Part shown: in pieces, positions 38,701 through 48,006 of the stretch
Layout of the letters: each line of letters begins with the position of its first letter
Position numbering within the stretch: position 1 is the stretch's first letter
Assembly: GCA_903901875.1 (NCBI GenBank)
Contig: CAIUSO010000127.1
Coordinates: forward strand, 1 to 64,000
Reading direction: 5' to 3'
DNA: 64,000 nucleotides
Source of the DNA: an uncultured Geobacteraceae bacterium
GTDB lineage: Bacteria; Desulfobacterota; Desulfuromonadia; Geobacterales; Pseudopelobacteraceae
Program-made: the position numbers and the translations under genes
The notes under the pieces: model-generated
What the model saw: only the letters and a program-made list of their open reading frames with translations
What the model was told of the DNA's origin: nothing
Database searches by the model: none

Positions 38701-41700
38701 CCTGTCCAGGAGCCAGCGCCAGTCGGCCACAAAGGGGAGCAGCGTCCAGGTTGGCCTGCCAAGGGCTCCGGCCAGATGGGCCACGGCGGTATCTATGCTG
38801 ATGACCAGATCCAGATTCTCCACCAGTGCCGCCGTATCGGCAAAATCCCCGATGTTGCCGGTGTGGTCCGTCAGGACAGGGGCAAGCCGCTCCGGCAGGG
38901 AACTTCCTACCTGGAGAGAGTGGAAGGAAATCCCGGTGATACTCCAGAGCGGAGTCAAAAAATCGAGGGGACAGCTCCGCTCCGGGCTTGGTTCCCGGTT
39001 TCCCTCCCAAGCCAGTCCCACATTCACCCCCCCGGCGAAGGGGGCCATGAGGGCAGACCATTTGTCCCGATAGCCGCTCGGTGGCCGGAGGTAGGGAATC
39101 CGGGCCGGAATGGTTTCTTCGGTGGTGGCAAAACGGTGGGGAAGACTCTGCACCGGTATCTGCAGGTCGCAGGGGGGGAGTACCTCTCCCCGTTTTATCA
39201 CCTCTGCGACTCCGGGGACCGATGCCAGCAGGGGGGCCAGTTCGGGAAGGGCAGAGACGATGATCCGGCCCCCCCGTGCTGCGGCAAGGGGGGCGTAGCG
39301 GATGAACTGGAGCATGTCACCTCGCCCCTGTTCCATGGGGATCAACAAGGTTTTACCGGTCAGGGGGGAGCCGTCCCAGAGGGGCAATTCGGAAACCGGA
39401 TTGCGTGCCAGAAATTTGTCAGACCGCCAGCGCCATTCGTACTCCTGCCATCCCTGGCTGAAATCCCCCTGCCGGAGCAGTAGTGCCCCCCGCAACCAGT
39501 GGGCGTCGGCGTGCCGCGGATCAAGGGCAATGGCGGTCTCTGTCGATGAGAGCGCCTCCCCGTACCACCCCATGGTCTGGCAGCTGAAGGCACGATTGAA
39601 CCAGGCCTTCAGGAAGGAGGGGTCTTGATCGGTCGCCTGGCGATATGCCGCAATGGCCTCTTCCGTCTTTCCCTGGAGCTGGAGTGTGACCCCCAGGCTC
39701 TGGTGGGGGTCGGGAAGTTCGGGAGCCTCCCCGATGATACTCCGGAAACAGCGTTCTCCGGCCTCTGCCTTCCCCTGCCCGGTGAGCCAGCAGCCAAAGG
39801 AATAGCGGGTCGGGATAGCAACCGAAGGAGAGGTGAGAACCCGGTCGGTCAGCAGGCGTTCCAGCTTATCCTTCACCCTGCCCATGACACCGCACCATCC
39901 CTCTCCTGCCACCTGTTCGAATACCGTCATGGTTGGATACCAGGGAGAATGCTCAGCTCCATGGAGCCACCGCCAGTCGGCCATGACCGGCAGCAGGGCC
40001 CACACCGGTTTTCCCAGGGCTCCTGCCAGATGGGCCACGGCGGTGTCAATGGAAATAACCAGATCAAGGGTGGCAATCAGCGCGGCGGTCTCAGTGAAAT
40101 CGGTCAGCGAGGAGGAGACATCGACGATGGTCATGGCCGGTGCCACGGTCGCTGCCTCCGAGGCGGCCTCCCCAACCTGCAGGCTGTAAAAAACGACGCC
40201 GGGGAGTTCGGCCAGCGGGGCAAATTCCGTTACGGGACAGGGGCGGCCCCGTCCCTGGATATTGGCCGGGTTACCTCGCCAGACCAGGCCGACCCTGCAG
40301 AGGGCGTTGTCGGCCAATCGCTGCTGCCACTGCCGAGCTTTGATCGGATTGGCGAACAGGTAAGGGCCCTGTCCCGGAACGGTGTCAACGGTGGTGCCGC
40401 AGAAATGGGGGAGACTGAGCAGCTGGATATGGTAGTCGCTATCTGGCGGCGAGGCCGATTTTGCTACAATGGTTTCGACTCCGGGGAAGTTGCTCAACAG
40501 GGGGATGAGCAGGGGATCAAGCTCCAGGATGATGTGTGCTCCCCGCTCGGCAATCAGCGGGATATAGCGGGCGAACTGAATCGTATCCCCCAGGCCCTGC
40601 TCGCAGAAAATCAGCAGGCTTTTGCCGGAAAGATCCGAACCGTCCCAGCGCGGCTGCCGGTAGGTGCGCTCATCAATGGCAAAGGAGGGAATGGCAAGCC
40701 GTATCTCAAAATTGGCAAAGCCGTGCCGGTAATCTCCGGTATGCAGCTGCAGGAATGCCAGGTTATAGCGTGCCATAACGTTGTCCGGTGCCAGCCCGAG
40801 TATGGTGCGGCAGCAGTCAAATGCTTCCGCCAGCTTGTCCTGTCGTACCAGTACCTCACCCAGGGCCATGAGAATGTCGACGGAATCAGGTTTTAATTGG
40901 TGGGCATGGGTGAATGCTTCTTCGGCTTCAACCAGCTTGCCCGCCCCCAGAAGGGCACGGCCGAGATTGAAGGGAATTGGCGGGAGATGGCCAAGGAGCC
41001 GGGAGAGATCGCGCAGTTCGTGGATGGCGATTTCATGGTCGCCCCGCTCCACCGCTCCCCGTGCTTCCTGAAGTCGGGGTTCCAGAAGGTCAATGGTCGC
41101 CTCCGTTACCCTGATCTCGGGATAGCGGTGGAGCAGTGCCTCCGCAATACGGCTGATGACCGGTTGCCACTCTCCACCCCGTTCCTGCCGGAACAGCTCC
41201 ATGGTCGGATACCAGGGGGAGTCGGATCGTCCGGTTTGCCAGCGCCAGTCGGCGTGGGCCGCCAGCATCACCCAGACCGGCCTGCCCAGGGCCCCGGCCA
41301 GATGGGCGGTGGCGGTATCAATGGTAATTATCAGGTCCAGGTTAACCATGAGTGCCCCACTGTCGGCGAAACAGCGGATCTCGCTTCCCCAATCAGTGAT
41401 GTTTTGCGCCAGTCCGGAGGGAAGCGAACCGTGGGGAAGGCCACCCGGGTGCAAAGAATAGAATCTGACGCCAGCCAGGCTCAGGAGTGGGAGCAGCTCT
41501 TCCGGTGGACAGGAACGTTCCGGGTAGGGGAGCGGCTTTCCGCTCCAGACAAGTCCTACGGTAACGGCGCGCTCGTCGGGGGAGAACCGTGCCCGCCACC
41601 GGTCACTCAACTCCGGCGGGGGGGAGAGGTACGGTACCCGGCAGGGAATAGAATCAGGTGTGGTACCGAACATGAATGGGAGACTGAGTAATGGAATATG

Positions 41701-42324
41701 GAAATCGGTGACGGGGGGTGACGGTCCCTTGGCCAGAACCTGTTCGACACCGGGCAGTTGCTGGAAGAGCGAAACCAGTGGTTCCTGCACCTCAAGGAAG
41801 ATGCGCGCCCCCTGCCGGACCAGGTGGGGGAGATAGCGGACGAACATCAGGGCGTCACCGAACCCCTGTTCTCCGTAGACCAGCAGGGTACGGTGCCTGA
41901 GGGACGAACCGTCCCAACGGGGCTGGTCATAGTGCCGGTCGTCAAGGCCGGCCATGGCTTCAAACCGGCATTCGTAATCGGCAAAACCGTCACGGAAATT
42001 ACCGCTACGGAGCAGATGGGCCGCCCGGTTATAGCGGGCTTTGGCGTTGTGGGGGGCGTCGGCGAGGACCATTTCATAGCAGCGGAGGGATTCATCTTCA
42101 TGGCCACGGCGGTCCAGAACATACCCCAGATTCAGGAGTGCTTCCGGCGAGCGGGGAGCCGTCGCGAGTACGGCGCGAAAGCAACATTCCGCCTCATCGT
42201 AGCACCGCTTCGCCATACACGCCACACCCCGCGCAAACCATTGTTCAACGGTGAGGTGGGGTGACTCGGGGCACTCCGTATCTGCCGGGAAGGAGTCGCC
42301 TCTGTCAGTGGTGCTGCCATTCAT
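35746..42324 (-). CDS. Giant tandem TPR-glycosyltransferase (GT9-like) protein, 2192 aa
   Basis: Repeated 'EQGFGDxxQFxRY' (GT N-half, 5 copies) and 'DLVISIDTAVAHLAGALG+PxWxLL...DWRW...SPWYPxM' (GT C-half, 5 copies) with intervening TPRs. Confidence 0.88.
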   Translation of the reverse strand: MNGSTTDRGDSFPADTECPESPHLTVEQWFARGVACMAKRCYDEAECCFRAVLATAPRSPEALLNLGYVLDRRGHEDESLRCYEMVLADAPHNAKARYNRAAHLLRSGNFRDGFADYECRFEAMAGLDDRHYDQPRWDGSSLRHRTLLVYGEQGFGDALMFVRYLPHLVRQGARIFLEVQEPLVSLFQQLPGVEQVLAKGPSPPVTDFHIPLLSLPFMFGTTPDSIPCRVPYLSPPPELSDRWRARFSPDERAVTVGLVWSGKPLPYPERSCPPEELLPLLSLAGVRFYSLHPGGLPHGSLPSGLAQNITDWGSEIRCFADSGALMVNLDLIITIDTATAHLAGALGRPVWVMLAAHADWRWQTGRSDSPWYPTMELFRQERGGEWQPVISRIAEALLHRYPEIRVTEATIDLLEPRLQEARGAVERGDHEIAIHELRDLSRLLGHLPPIPFNLGRALLGAGKLVEAEEAFTHAHQLKPDSVDILMALGEVLVRQDKLAEAFDCCRTILGLAPDNVMARYNLAFLQLHTGDYRHGFANFEIRLAIPSFAIDERTYRQPRWDGSDLSGKSLLIFCEQGLGDTIQFARYIPLIAERGAHIILELDPLLIPLLSNFPGVETIVAKSASPPDSDYHIQLLSLPHFCGTTVDTVPGQGPYLFANPIKARQWQQRLADNALCRVGLVWRGNPANIQGRGRPCPVTEFAPLAELPGVVFYSLQVGEAASEAATVAPAMTIVDVSSSLTDFTETAALIATLDLVISIDTAVAHLAGALGKPVWALLPVMADWRWLHGAEHSPWYPTMTVFEQVAGEGWCGVMGRVKDKLERLLTDRVLTSPSVAIPTRYSFGCWLTGQGKAEAGERCFRSIIGEAPELPDPHQSLGVTLQLQGKTEEAIAAYRQATDQDPSFLKAWFNRAFSCQTMGWYGEALSSTETAIALDPRHADAHWLRGALLLRQGDFSQGWQEYEWRWRSDKFLARNPVSELPLWDGSPLTGKTLLIPMEQGRGDMLQFIRYAPLAAARGGRIIVSALPELAPLLASVPGVAEVIKRGEVLPPCDLQIPVQSLPHRFATTEETIPARIPYLRPPSGYRDKWSALMAPFAGGVNVGLAWEGNREPSPERSCPLDFLTPLWSITGISFHSLQVGSSLPERLAPVLTDHTGNIGDFADTAALVENLDLVISIDTAVAHLAGALGRPTWTLLPFVADWRWLLDREDSPWYPSMTLFRQPSPGAWQPVLGQIGEALIRWRDGRRAPPLDSPLQLLLAGNIEGAERQFSALVASHPTDAEAHCNHGVALDRLGRHDEAVDRYRTALALKADYPEALFNMGNSYRSQGRPDHAARCFEQTLLLHGDFVPAHLALGQICIATRAISAALSHYQTAALLDPTSAEAYQGLGDVCLEEERFTDGITAYQRALALEPDRYNARNMMGSAFQCLGRLSEAEACYQQALALNPEGAVILNNLAGIVAAQERLDEALTLYQRLVDLHPDYAEGHWNRSLALLATGDYGAGWQEFEWRFKKGSPVPRRTFTEPRWDGTPLAGRTILLHAEQGFGDTLQFSRYAALVAERGGNVILECQVPALKRLLRSLAGVSEVYATGETLPAFDCHLPMMSLPLVFGTTITTIPATVPYLQPTPEDTARWHHRLGHSAAYKIGIVWHGRQGQVLNRKRSCPLAHFAPLAAIPHVELYSLQVGEGSEQLADPDMGFTVIDHTADFHDFSDTAAFIANLDLVITIDTAVAHLAGALGAPTWLLLPHGSDWRWLPERHVSPWYPTMSLFRKEAHTQWPELMHTVTTTLANRLKGLRVGLAWSGRQDNPLNRKRSCPFASLQPLFDLPGVTFVSLQVGEASEPTSPLVEVAEHIGDFADTAALMANLDLVISIDTSVAHLAGATGRPTWLLLSHTADWRWLTDREDSPWYPGMRLFRQPDHGDWTDVIREVAGELRTLSGFPPIHGKGKPESTVTGPSPERRMLEQQLEEHQTALLLNSSSPEQHLNVGAALALLGRNSEAEASFRSVLERDPQHVAGHLNLSYSLLAQGKYAEAWPHWEWRLRRIPNGQLPPWPFLSRENRGSHPHGTSLLVHCEQGFGDTIQFCRFLPPLAEAGYRITVSCQAPLVRLIARVTGVYDVVVHGEALPLCDLQIPLLTLPTLFATTVDSIPCSVPYLLPDPHLLDEWRERLKTFLSNGNFFLKYCATWPKR

Positions 42325-44285
42325 GTCGGCTGCTCGTCCCGTCCTCCCCCGGCCTTACGCGCCAGAACGTCGACAAAACGACGAAGGGGGGATAGCTTGG
42401 CTTCGTCCCGGAAATGGCGGGATGCGTCATCAAGCCACTGCCGTGCCGCTTCGATATGCCCTTCCGTGGCTAATCCCAGGGCCGTATCGGAAATATAGGC
42501 AAAAAAGAGGCTCTCCAGCAGTTCCGGATTGTTGTCCCGGTCGGTGATGGCCCGCCATTTATTAAAAAAGAATTTCCGGTTTTTAAGGAGAATTTCCCCG
42601 GCGGTCCGGCTCTGCTCGTAATAACTGATTTCCCGCAGTGCCCGGATGGTGCCGCTCCAGTGGTGGTCATAGTCAGTCACCGGCACAATATAACTTTTCA
42701 GCCCGGCCCGTTTGATCTGAAGCCCCAGATCCCACTCTTCAAAGTAACAGGGGGTGAAGCCGTTTTCGAAACGGATGATTTTATCATTGAAGTGCTGGAG
42801 CCGGATCGCAAAAAAGAAACCGGAGACCGCATCAACCTCCATCGGGGTGTTGAAGGAACCTTTGTCAAAATAGATATAATCACGGGAGAGGGGATACTCC
42901 ACGAAGCTTCCCTGGGGGCCGACGCAGGCGGCCGCCGGCAGTGTGGTGAGGGCCCGTTCCAGCTGGTCCACCGCCTGCCGCTCAAGGTGGAGATCGGCGT
43001 TGAGAATGAAGACCACCGGAGTGACCGCCATCTCCAACCCCAGATTCCAGGCGCGGGCGACGCCGATATTCTGTTTCATCACGGCATAGCGGGTAATGCG
43101 GGGGTGGGACTTGAGGTGCTCGGCAATCTCCTGGCCATTGAACACAACGATGACCTCCCCCTCAATATCCTGCAAATCCTCAAGGAGGGTTACGATGTTG
43201 TATTCACTTGCCGGTGACATATCCAGTACCGGTATGACGAAGCTCCGACCGGAAGTGCCGATACAGATGTGAGCACTGTTGCCACGGTCAAGGGGGGGCA
43301 CGTTCACCAGGGAGCGCTGCCGCAGTTCCCGGGCGGAGAACGTATCCGGCTTTCCCCCCAATGCCACGGCCAGCAGATCTTCGACGCGATGACCATAGGT
43401 ATGGGCATTCAGTACCAGCTGTTGTCCCCGTGCAGCAATCTGCTCCCGGAGTTCGTCGTTATCCAGATAAAATGTTGCAACGTCAGCGATGATAGCGTCA
43501 CGGTAGAGGGCGTAATCCTCACCATCCCTGAACAGTTCGTCCTGACCGCTGTTACGGGCCAGGTCTGACAGCAGCAGGGAGCCGGTGGACATAACCTCAA
43601 AAACCCGCATATTCAGATCATTTCTGACCGCTTCATTGAAGACGATTTTTGACCGGCTGAATACCTGGGCCATGTCGTCCCAGAAACAACGCTCATAGTG
43701 GACGGGGATGGTGGCCGAAAGGGAGGACAGCAGTCCCTCTCGCCGGGACCCGGGCTGGACGCTGCCAACAAAGCCGATGGGATATTCCCCGGTCGGCTCG
43801 CTCCGCCGGTGGACTTCGGGGCAGCAGGCCAGGGGGAGCCAATGGGCCCGTATACCCAGGCGGCGAAAATCCTCCAGATACTCCCGCTGGGCGATGAACA
43901 CCATGTCAAACTCTTTGGCCCACTCCAGATGGGAGGAGAGGTTGAGGTGGGAGTCTATCAGGTAACAGACCTTGGGGCAGGTCAGGGCAGCAAGGCGCAG
44001 CGGATAATGGCCCCCTACCGATTCAACCCACAGATACAGGTCGGGATGGTCGGCGGAAGGAGTGGCGGCAAGGACCGCACCCATGTCCGGGTTCGGTCCG
44101 GTCGGAATATCCTGTTCCGTCAGCGGCAGTTTCATGTTTTGTAACTGCCACCGTTCGATAAGTTCGGGGGGGAGCGGGGGGCCGATGGTCGTGGTGCGGC
44201 AGCAGCCCCGCAGGGCCCGTTCCAGATAGGCGGCGGTGGTAACCGGATAGGCCACATACGCCAGCCAGACATGAACAGTATTCAT
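42321..44285 (-). CDS. Two-domain glycosyltransferase: CgeB-like N-terminus and GT2-like C-terminus
   Basis: 'FSRSKIVFNEAVRNDLNMRVFEVMSTGSLLLSD' (CgeB-like); 'EVIVVFNGQEIAEHLKSHPRITRYAVMKQNIGVARAWNLGLEMAVTPVVFILNADLHL' (GT2). Confidence 0.85.
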   Translation of the reverse strand: MNTVHVWLAYVAYPVTTAAYLERALRGCCRTTTIGPPLPPELIERWQLQNMKLPLTEQDIPTGPNPDMGAVLAATPSADHPDLYLWVESVGGHYPLRLAALTCPKVCYLIDSHLNLSSHLEWAKEFDMVFIAQREYLEDFRRLGIRAHWLPLACCPEVHRRSEPTGEYPIGFVGSVQPGSRREGLLSSLSATIPVHYERCFWDDMAQVFSRSKIVFNEAVRNDLNMRVFEVMSTGSLLLSDLARNSGQDELFRDGEDYALYRDAIIADVATFYLDNDELREQIAARGQQLVLNAHTYGHRVEDLLAVALGGKPDTFSARELRQRSLVNVPPLDRGNSAHICIGTSGRSFVIPVLDMSPASEYNIVTLLEDLQDIEGEVIVVFNGQEIAEHLKSHPRITRYAVMKQNIGVARAWNLGLEMAVTPVVFILNADLHLERQAVDQLERALTTLPAAACVGPQGSFVEYPLSRDYIYFDKGSFNTPMEVDAVSGFFFAIRLQHFNDKIIRFENGFTPCYFEEWDLGLQIKRAGLKSYIVPVTDYDHHWSGTIRALREISYYEQSRTAGEILLKNRKFFFNKWRAITDRDNNPELLESLFFAYISDTALGLATEGHIEAARQWLDDASRHFRDEAKLSPLRRFVDVLARKAGGGRDEQPT

Positions 44286-45325
44286 AATTGTTTCCTTGTC
44301 AGTAACATGGTGGCGATGTCGTGAAACCGCCGGGCCGCCTTGCTCCACGCCAGCTGTTTCATCTCCTCGGCCGCGATGGCGCCTTTCTCATGGCAAAAGG
44401 AGCGGTTCTGGTAGGCTGATTCCAGCCGAAAGAGAATCTCCTCAATGGAATTCTCATACCAGATGGCCGAAGGTGCTCCGTTGTCGGTGGTGATCAGCAA
44501 CGGTTGGTAGCTGGTAAGGGGCAGTGCATTGCGGTCGGTGATCACGTCGCCATGACCGGTGGTGTCGTTGGCGATAACGGTACGGCCACACGCCATGTAC
44601 TCGCACATGACCATATTATTTCCCCCCTCGCATCGATTGGGAAAAAGGCCGAGGTCGGTCTGCTGGTAAATCTGTTTTATCAGTGTGTTATCAACCAGGG
44701 GGGCCAGATAGACCCGTTCAGGCGGGATGCCGTTTTCACTCAGGGTGCGCTGCAGGATGGTCGTGCAGTCGTCATCACTCGTGCGAAAGGTGATGTGGGG
44801 GGAACGGGCCATGGTCGCCACGGAAAAGGGCCACTGGTTCCCCCAGCTGCAGGCTAGAAAGGCGTCCCGATGCCGCTCCATGAAGATCTTCATGGCGGCG
44901 ATGACCAGATCCTGTCCTTTCCGATACTCAAATTTTCCTCCGGAGAAGACAATGAAACGGCCATCGTCATCCCGGAAGGGGAGTTGTGAGAAATTGGCCG
45001 GATCAATCCCCTGTAACACCGTGGCGGTCTGGCGGACACCGCCGATGCGAAGCTGATATTCGCACCATGATGAGCCGGCGACAATAAAATCCCATACACG
45101 GGCGGCGCGGCGGGTATGGCGGAGGGTCTCTATCTCATGCTCAAAAAAACAGTAGCCGATATTGATGCGGTCCCACTGCCCGGAATCCATGGGGCGCAGG
45201 TCGTGACCGGAGACGCAGTGGAGGGTGACACCCTCAAGGAATGGCAGCTTGGCTATTTCACGGGACAGGTATTCACCGGCAATGCCCCAGCCGTGGGCCC
45301 GCCCGGCGGGCATGGACACTCTCAT
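44282..45325 (-). CDS. Glycosyltransferase, GT4/group 1 family
   Basis: 'FSGGKFEYRKGQDLVIAAMKIF', 'LFPNRCEGGNNMVMCEYMACGRTVIAND'. Confidence 0.85.
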   Translation of the reverse strand: MRVSMPAGRAHGWGIAGEYLSREIAKLPFLEGVTLHCVSGHDLRPMDSGQWDRINIGYCFFEHEIETLRHTRRAARVWDFIVAGSSWCEYQLRIGGVRQTATVLQGIDPANFSQLPFRDDDGRFIVFSGGKFEYRKGQDLVIAAMKIFMERHRDAFLACSWGNQWPFSVATMARSPHITFRTSDDDCTTILQRTLSENGIPPERVYLAPLVDNTLIKQIYQQTDLGLFPNRCEGGNNMVMCEYMACGRTVIANDTTGHGDVITDRNALPLTSYQPLLITTDNGAPSAIWYENSIEEILFRLESAYQNRSFCHEKGAIAAEEMKQLAWSKAARRFHDIATMLLTRKQL

Positions 45326-46491
45326 GGGGCGGGAACCGCACCTATGGTCCGGAGTGATTCGGCGGCATCCAGATCCCACGGCTTGATGGAAAGAAGCTGC
45401 TCAAGGAAAAAACGGGCATCTTCCTGTCGGTCTATCTCCAGGCAGATATGGGCGATGGCCTTCAGCAGTTCTACATCGTAGCGGTTTTCGGCAAACAGCC
45501 TGACGTAGATATCCAACGCTTCTTCAAAGGCGCCGAAGCCGCAGTAAAGGAGATCGGCGAGATTTTTTGCGAAGGTCGTATTTGCCGGTTGCAATCGTAC
45601 CGCCGCTTCATGGTGGTAGCGGGATGACGGCAGATCTCCCGTTTTCTGGCACAAAACCCCCAGATCGTTATGGGCGATGGCACTGTCAGGGCTTGAGCCG
45701 ATAATGGTCTTCAAAAGGGCCATGGCCTCATCCAGCTTACCGTTATTGGCCAGGTTGACAGCATCCTGGTACTGATCGACGGCAGATGGCTTTGGTTCGG
45801 CGGCGATGGACCTGAACAAATCCTGAAAGGAAGAGGTTACGGGAGCCGCCGGAGCGGTGGTCGGCTGAGTCGATACCGGTGGTTCCAGTGGTTCCGGTGG
45901 TTGAACCGGCTCGGGAGTCGGTATCGGCTCCGGTATCTGAGCCGGTGGTGCCGGAGCATACGGTGCCGCTGGTGCCGGTTGGCCTATCTGTTTCACTGCC
46001 GACACTGCTGCGGGAGGGAGCTGCTGGAGCCCGTGGGCCGCATCAAAATTATTCACATCAATCTGCAAAGTGCGGGTGAAATACTGGCGGGCCTGTTCCC
46101 TCCGGCCGATTTTCTGACTGATGGTGCCGAGGGCATTGAGGGCTTCAATATCAAAAGGATTATCCTTGAGGATATCCAGATAGGTATTGATGGCCTCGCC
46201 GGTCCATTCGAGTTCCACAAAATAGAAGTCGGCCAGATTTTTCCGAAAGACCACATTGGCCGGTTCCAGCTTATGGGCCTTTTCGTAATGGGCCAGGGCT
46301 TTCAGGGAATTTCCGGCCTGATAATACATCACCGCCACGTCATTATGTGCCCGGCCAAAATCGGGGTAGATTTTCAGAAAATCCTGAATATGTCGAAGCC
46401 CCTCATCGGCTTCTACCTCACGCACTTCTGTCAGAATCCGCTCATAAGTTGCGGCCCCTTCAATCAGGATCAAGCTGTTTTTGGTATTCAT
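45322..46491 (-). CDS. TPR protein
   Basis: Repeated TPR-like 'AHNDLGVLCQKTGDLPSSRYHHEAAVRLQPANTTFAKNLADLLY' with Pro-rich linker. Confidence 0.8.
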   Translation of the reverse strand: MNTKNSLILIEGAATYERILTEVREVEADEGLRHIQDFLKIYPDFGRAHNDVAVMYYQAGNSLKALAHYEKAHKLEPANVVFRKNLADFYFVELEWTGEAINTYLDILKDNPFDIEALNALGTISQKIGRREQARQYFTRTLQIDVNNFDAAHGLQQLPPAAVSAVKQIGQPAPAAPYAPAPPAQIPEPIPTPEPVQPPEPLEPPVSTQPTTAPAAPVTSSFQDLFRSIAAEPKPSAVDQYQDAVNLANNGKLDEAMALLKTIIGSSPDSAIAHNDLGVLCQKTGDLPSSRYHHEAAVRLQPANTTFAKNLADLLYCGFGAFEEALDIYVRLFAENRYDVELLKAIAHICLEIDRQEDARFFLEQLLSIKPWDLDAAESLRTIGAVPAP

Positions 46492-46555
46492 TAGTTCCCG
46501 TCTCCCCTTGAATTGTCAGGCAGTAAATTATATATGTTACCGGAACATTGACGGA

Positions 46556-47779
46556 TCAGAATGGGGTAATGTTGTAACCGTCAACTTCATTGGCCGTTTT
46601 GTCCATGGGGCGACCGGATGAATCCTTTCCGTTGAATGCGAACACCACATGGGACGGGTCAATAACCGTGCTGCCCGTTGAATCCTGATTAAGTCGGAAC
46701 ACCAGTGTGGCCTCCTGGGAGGTGGAATCGTAGAAAACCGTCTCCGGGGTGGCGGGGAGTGCCGCATCGTGGGTGGACAGCGGCATCGTGTTGTTATAGT
46801 ACCCGCCTCCGGCACTGTTGGCCCGTGAAATGCTCCAGTTCTGGGTGTTAGTAACCGATGAAACATCCATGGAGGTGTTAAAGCCGATGGTGACGGAAAA
46901 GGCTTTGCTCGAACTGGGGGGGGTGAGCAGGGTTGGATCAAGCATCCAGAGGGGGGTGCTGGGCCCCAGATTTCCCATAAAACTGCCGCTCTTCTTGGTG
47001 TCCATGTAGATCATAGCCGGCTTGTCGAGAATGAACTTGAGGTTGGTCGCCTGGGTTGGGCTGGACGTTTGCAGGATGGTCAACTGCTTTTGGGCGTCAT
47101 CGGTTTTTCCCAGGGCGTCGTAGGCGACCCCCAGCTCATAATTGGCGGCCGGAAAATTCTTCTTGAGTGAAAGGGCCTTTTCAAGGTTTGCAGCGGCTTC
47201 TTCGGAACGCCCCTGTTTGTTGTAGACCATCCCCAGCGCATAATAGACGTTGCCATCGGTGGGGGAAATCTTTTTGGCCTTGAGGAACTGGGTTTCAGCC
47301 TCTGCCAGACGGTCAGTATTGGAATACTGCAACCCCAGGGTGTAGACCGGCAGGGGATTCTGTGGGGCCAGGCTGATGGCAAGCTTGAACTGTTTTTCCG
47401 AGGCAGCGTACTGCTTGTCCTGCAGGTAGGCATTGGCCAGACTGGTGATGGCATCAACCTTGGTGGGGGCGTTGCCCGACGTGTCGGCTATGGACTGGTT
47501 TGACTGGATGCGCACCAGTTGCTGGTACGCTTTGATCGAATCGGCATTTTTCCCCTGGGACAGATAAATTTTCCCCAGATAATTATTGGCCGTGGCATTT
47601 TGCGGGTCAATGGCCAGTGCCCTTTTAAATGCACCGACAGCCTGATCATTCCGACCGTTCTGTAAAAACGTGGCCGCCTGGAGCACCGAATACTGGGCCA
47701 GCTGTTTTTTCTGGCTGGTCATATCCTGCCCGAGCACGACAAACGGATCGCTGCTCCCTTCAAATACCGTGCTTGCCAT
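46556..47779 (-). CDS. TPR protein with unassigned C-terminal domain
   Basis: TPRs 'NATANNYLGKIYLSQGKNADSIKAYQQLVRI', 'GNVYYALGMVYNKQGRSEEAAANLEKAL'. Confidence 0.82.
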   Translation of the reverse strand: MASTVFEGSSDPFVVLGQDMTSQKKQLAQYSVLQAATFLQNGRNDQAVGAFKRALAIDPQNATANNYLGKIYLSQGKNADSIKAYQQLVRIQSNQSIADTSGNAPTKVDAITSLANAYLQDKQYAASEKQFKLAISLAPQNPLPVYTLGLQYSNTDRLAEAETQFLKAKKISPTDGNVYYALGMVYNKQGRSEEAAANLEKALSLKKNFPAANYELGVAYDALGKTDDAQKQLTILQTSSPTQATNLKFILDKPAMIYMDTKKSGSFMGNLGPSTPLWMLDPTLLTPPSSSKAFSVTIGFNTSMDVSSVTNTQNWSISRANSAGGGYYNNTMPLSTHDAALPATPETVFYDSTSQEATLVFRLNQDSTGSTVIDPSHVVFAFNGKDSSGRPMDKTANEVDGYNITPF

Positions 47780-47816
47780 AGGACATTACCTCACAACAGA
47801 AACATATATAGTACTA

Positions 47817-47843
47817 CTATCGGCATATTGTGCCAGAGATTAA
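47817..47843 (-). promoter_or_regulatory. Sigma28 (FliA)-like promoter of the 46556..47779 TPR gene
   Basis: Minus strand TTAA-N15-GCCGATAG versus TAAA-N15-GCCGATAA. Confidence 0.55.
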
Positions 47844-48006
47844 AATAAACAATGCGTACCATAATATTTCAGGTCACCGCATATGTCCACCAGATTCCGT
47901 AAAGCGTTCTTTACAGAACCTCAGAAGGGATGATATAAGCGTAAAAGTAGTGGTTTTACGGACAGGTGACGAACAACAACGGTGACAAATTTGATTTATC
48001 CCATCA

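Noticed and set aside
37702-39483. 593-aa plus-strand ORF opposite the giant TPR-GT gene
   Set aside because: Antisense shadow of a high-GC repetitive gene; Gly/Arg/Gln-rich with no domain, while the minus frame carries clear TPR/GT motifs
35746-42324. CRISPR-like or satellite repeat
   Set aside because: Periodicity (~1.26 kb) comes from coding modules diverged at nucleotide level; no short direct repeats with spacers found
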